Below are positions 61,798-64,000 of a stretch of DNA of 64,000 bases, piece after piece. Made by a program: the position numbers and the translations under genes. Under the pieces are notes generated by a model, which saw only the letters and a program-made list of their open reading frames with translations, did not search any database and was not told where the DNA came from. The number at the start of each line of letters is the position of its first letter. The stretch's first letter is position 1. Origin of the DNA: Bradyrhizobium algeriense (GTDB lineage Bacteria; Pseudomonadota; Alphaproteobacteria; Rhizobiales; Xanthobacteraceae); contig NZ_JAZHRV010000001.1 of NCBI RefSeq assembly GCF_036924595.1, forward strand, positions 3,472,001-3,536,000, written 5' to 3'.

Positions 61798-62988
61798 ATG
61801 ACCATGGCTGCCGCGATTGATGACCGAACGGCGGATGCAAATGGGTGGTCGAAGGCGAGCCGCATCGCCGGCATCGACATCGTCCACGACCTCGCCGCAG
61901 CGGAAGGCATCTGGCGCCGTCTGGAAGGCGCGCAAACCTTCTTCACGCCGTATCAGCGGTTCGACTTCCTCAGTCCCTGGCAGCGGGCGGTCGGCCAGCG
62001 CGACGGCCTCGTTCCCTTTATCGTGGTCGCCTACGACGCGGAACGCCGTCCGCTATTGCTGCTCCCGCTCGCGCTCAGGCACGCCTACGGCGCGCGTTGC
62101 GCCAGTTTCATGGGCGGCAAGCATTCCACCTTCAACATGGCGCTGTTCGACCGCGATTTCGCCGCAAGCGCAACGCAAGCCGATCTCGAGGGCCTGATAT
62201 CGGCGATAGCGCAGCGATCCGAAGCCGACGTCCTCACACTGCACCAGCAACCGGTTCGCTGGCGCGATCTGCCTAATCCGCTTGCCTTGCTGCCGCATCA
62301 GCCCTCCGCCAATGATTGCCCGCTCTTGGTGATGGAGCCCGGCGCCGCGCCCGCGGCGCTGGTCAGCAATTCGTTCCGGCGCCGCCTCAAGGGCAAGGAA
62401 CGCAAGCTGCAGTCCCTGCCCGGCTATCGCAGCCGCGTCGCGTCATCGGAGGCCGACATCACCCGACTGCTCGACTGGTTCTTCCGCGTCAAGCCGCTGC
62501 GGATGGCCGAACAGAAGCTGCCCAATGTGTTCGCCGATCCCGGCATCGAGGATTTCGTCCGCGGCGCCTGCGCCGCGCCGCTCGGCGGCGGCAAGCACGC
62601 CATCGATATCCACTCGCTGGAATGCGACGAGGAAGTGATCGCGATCTTCGCCGGCGTCGCCGACGGCCATCGCTTCTCGATGATGTTCAATACCTACACG
62701 ATGTCGGCGAATTCGAAATACAGCCCCGGCCTGATTTTGATGCGCGACATCATCGATCACTATGCCGGACAGGGTTATGGCGCGCTCGACCTGGGGATCG
62801 GATCGGACGATTACAAGCGGCTGTTCTGCAAGAGCGAGGAGCCGATCTTCGATAGCTTCATCCCGCTCAGCCAGCGCGGCAAGCTCGCCGCCGGCGTCAT
62901 GTCAGGCCTCAACCGCACCAAGCGGCTGGTGAAGCACAATCCGGCGCTGCTGGAGATGGCGCAAAAGCTGCGCAGCGCGTTCAGCTGA
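61798..62988 (+). CDS. CelD/BcsL-like GNAT-fold acyltransferase
   Basis: A 396-residue GNAT/FemAB-fold protein of the kind found in cellulose and exopolysaccharide clusters. The N-terminal part carries GIWRRLEGAQTFFTPYQRFD and the C-terminal part the acetyl-CoA-site-like SPGLILMRDIIDHYAGQGYG and ALDLGIGSDDYKRLFCKSE. It may add acyl groups to a polysaccharide or its precursor, by analogy with this family. It is divergent from the deacetylase-like gene and tail to tail with the Wzc-like gene across a palindromic repeat. Confidence 0.85.
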   Translation: MTMAAAIDDRTADANGWSKASRIAGIDIVHDLAAAEGIWRRLEGAQTFFTPYQRFDFLSPWQRAVGQRDGLVPFIVVAYDAERRPLLLLPLALRHAYGARCASFMGGKHSTFNMALFDRDFAASATQADLEGLISAIAQRSEADVLTLHQQPVRWRDLPNPLALLPHQPSANDCPLLVMEPGAAPAALVSNSFRRRLKGKERKLQSLPGYRSRVASSEADITRLLDWFFRVKPLRMAEQKLPNVFADPGIEDFVRGACAAPLGGGKHAIDIHSLECDEEVIAIFAGVADGHRFSMMFNTYTMSANSKYSPGLILMRDIIDHYAGQGYGALDLGIGSDDYKRLFCKSEEPIFDSFIPLSQRGKLAAGVMSGLNRTKRLVKHNPALLEMAQKLRSAFS

Positions 62989-62997
62989 ACAAAATGC

Positions 62998-63092
62998 CGT
63001 AGGGTGGACAAAGGCGCGATAGCGCCGTGCCCACTATCTATCCGATTTCAAGTCGTTGAATGGTGGGCACGCTTCGCTTTGCCCACCCTACG
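62998..63092. repeat. Palindromic intergenic repeat (GTAGGGTGGGCAAAG family)
   Basis: CGTAGGGTGGACAAAG (62998-63013) and CTTTGCCCACCCTACG (63077-63092) form an inverted repeat with one mismatch around an inner GGCGCGATAGCGCC hairpin. It occupies the gap between two convergent genes and is a repeat type I recognise from Bradyrhizobium. Confidence 0.88.
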
Positions 63093-63099
63093 AATTCTC

Positions 63100-64000
63100 T
63101 CAAGCCGCCACCACGCGCGGTCCGGGCTCGACCTCATCGGAATCCTGACACGGCTTGCTCAGCATCGTCACCTCGGAGAAGCCGACCGCCCTGAGCTGGT
63201 CGCACATCAGCGCGCGCGCATCCTGCGTCATCGATGCTTCGGGCACCACGACTGCCTGCGCCTGTGACGTCAGCAATTCGGCCGGCAGATCAGAGGCCGT
63301 GCCGGCGTCCATAAGCACATGGTCATAGACCCGCAGCAGCGCGTCGATCGCAAGCACCAGCCGCGGCGACTGGAGCTGCGCGCGGTCGAAACCCGGGCGT
63401 CCGGCGCTGACGAGATGAACGCGCGACAGCCGGTCTTTGGTGATGATCTGCGCAAACGACGCCTCGCCCTGCATCAGTTCGGCAAGTCCAGGTGCCACTG
63501 GATCGACCGACGCGGCGGGAATCATCGGTGAGGATGCCACGAGATCGACGACTACGACTTTCGCCTGCTGCGCCATCAGCCGCGCCAGCGTCAACGCGGT
63601 CAGCGTGATGCTCTCGCTCGATGCCGTGCCAAGCACGGTAACCTTGCGCGCCGCGACGCCTGCGCCAACCAGGACATCCGCTACCTGCCCGATTTCACCG
63701 ATTTCCGCCGCGGTGTCCATGCGAGGGCTGTCCACGCGTGGCTCATTCAACACCGGCTCTGAGATGTGATCCGCGTCAGCGAGGTCCGCCACGGGAAGCT
63801 CGGGCGCGATCGCCGGCGCACGCACCGGTTCCGGCGGAGCAGCCAAGATAATTTTGGGCGCGATTTCGGGCGCAATTTCGCGCACAACTTCCGGCCATGC
63901 CGCACCGGGTCTCCGCGGCGCGGTCATGCGCAACAGCTCGCCGGTCACAATCGCACCCGAGGTGAGCAACAAGGTCGCCAGCGTCGCGATGAGCACGATC
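63100..64000 (-). CDS. Wzc/GumC-like polysaccharide export protein (C-terminal part)
   Basis: Partial gene continuing past the right edge; 300 C-terminal codons are visible. The first visible residues form a membrane helix (LIATLATLLLTSGAIVTGEL), the usual second helix of a chain-length regulator, followed by a proline-rich linker and a MinD/BY-kinase-like domain. The nucleotide site is degenerate: where Walker A should be GEGKST there is GTASSESITLTALTLA, and the second motif is VVVVDLVASS. No tyrosine-rich tail exists. It therefore seems to be an export/co-polymerase protein with a non-functional kinase domain. It belongs to the exopolysaccharide locus that starts at 60.6 kb. Confidence 0.82.
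   Translation of the reverse strand, partial: IVLIATLATLLLTSGAIVTGELLRMTAPRRPGAAWPEVVREIAPEIAPKIILAAPPEPVRAPAIAPELPVADLADADHISEPVLNEPRVDSPRMDTAAEIGEIGQVADVLVGAGVAARKVTVLGTASSESITLTALTLARLMAQQAKVVVVDLVASSPMIPAASVDPVAPGLAELMQGEASFAQIITKDRLSRVHLVSAGRPGFDRAQLQSPRLVLAIDALLRVYDHVLMDAGTASDLPAELLTSQAQAVVVPEASMTQDARALMCDQLRAVGFSEVTMLSKPCQDSDEVEPGPRVVAA

Overview
The window looks like chromosomal DNA of a Bradyrhizobium-type alphaproteobacterium (Nitrobacteraceae). The evidence is the GC-rich codon use, a nuo cluster in rhizobial order, glnB directly upstream of glnA behind a -24/-12 promoter, lon-clpX-clpP-tig next to each other, nadQ-nadABC, and several palindromic repeat families that I associate with Bradyrhizobium. 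This is recognition by eye; no database search was run.

Layout, left to right. 0-4.7 kb: leftward complex I operon nuoABCD-(FkbM methyltransferase)-nuoE-(small membrane protein)-nuoF, running off the left edge. 4.9-8.1 kb: MarR regulator, divergent from a Rieske oxygenase and an MFS transporter. 8.6-13.8 kb: an islet bounded by a 20-bp near-identical repeat whose right copy overlaps the 3' end of tRNA-Asp. It carries a 1063-residue fusion of an acetoacetyl-CoA-synthetase-type adenylation domain, a carrier-protein domain and a GNAT-like acyltransferase, plus a small secreted protein, an ORF fragment and a crotonase. 14-18.4 kb: HU protein, pepT, a duplicated pepT 3' end enclosing small envelope genes, a methyltransferase, tRNA-Val and a GFA protein. 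18.5-25.5 kb: lon, clpX, clpP, tig and tRNA-Leu. 25.6-30 kb: a multicopper-oxidase-fold protein without copper ligands coupled to a mandelate-racemase-like enzyme, a GNAT protein and the NAD(P)HX repair enzyme.

30.2-33.3 kb: glnB-glnA, then a DUF992 secreted protein and a duplicated 3' end of glnA with its terminator. 33.5-44.7 kb: mixed genes, including a hybrid histidine kinase, an orphan iron-type binding protein, a glutamine amidotransferase, an AI-2E family transporter, a periplasmic c-haem protein and a diguanylate cyclase. 45-49.6 kb: rplM-rpsI, a thioesterase, an ECHDC3-like crotonase, a CoA-binding protein and metY. 49.8-57.2 kb: a secreted protein, nadQ, nadABC under tandem palindromic operators, an FTR1 iron permease, ctaA and a DUF2842 protein. 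57.3-64 kb: a class III cyclase with a tetratricopeptide-type C-terminus, a Bug binding protein, a MITE-like element, and the edge of an exopolysaccharide cluster (deacetylase-like protein, CelD/BcsL-like acyltransferase, Wzc-like protein) running off the right edge.

The strongest candidate for an undescribed system is the adenylation-carrier-GNAT fusion at 8685-11876. Its domain order resembles insect Ebony, which activates an acid, loads it on a carrier and transfers it to an amine. The second most interesting theme is that two housekeeping genes (pepT and glnA) each have a second, mostly synonymously diverged copy of their 3' end a few hundred bases downstream, with small exported-protein genes in between. 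Several proteins here also keep a fold while losing catalytic residues (the multicopper oxidase, the deacetylase, the Wzc-type ATPase and the ECHDC3-like crotonase).
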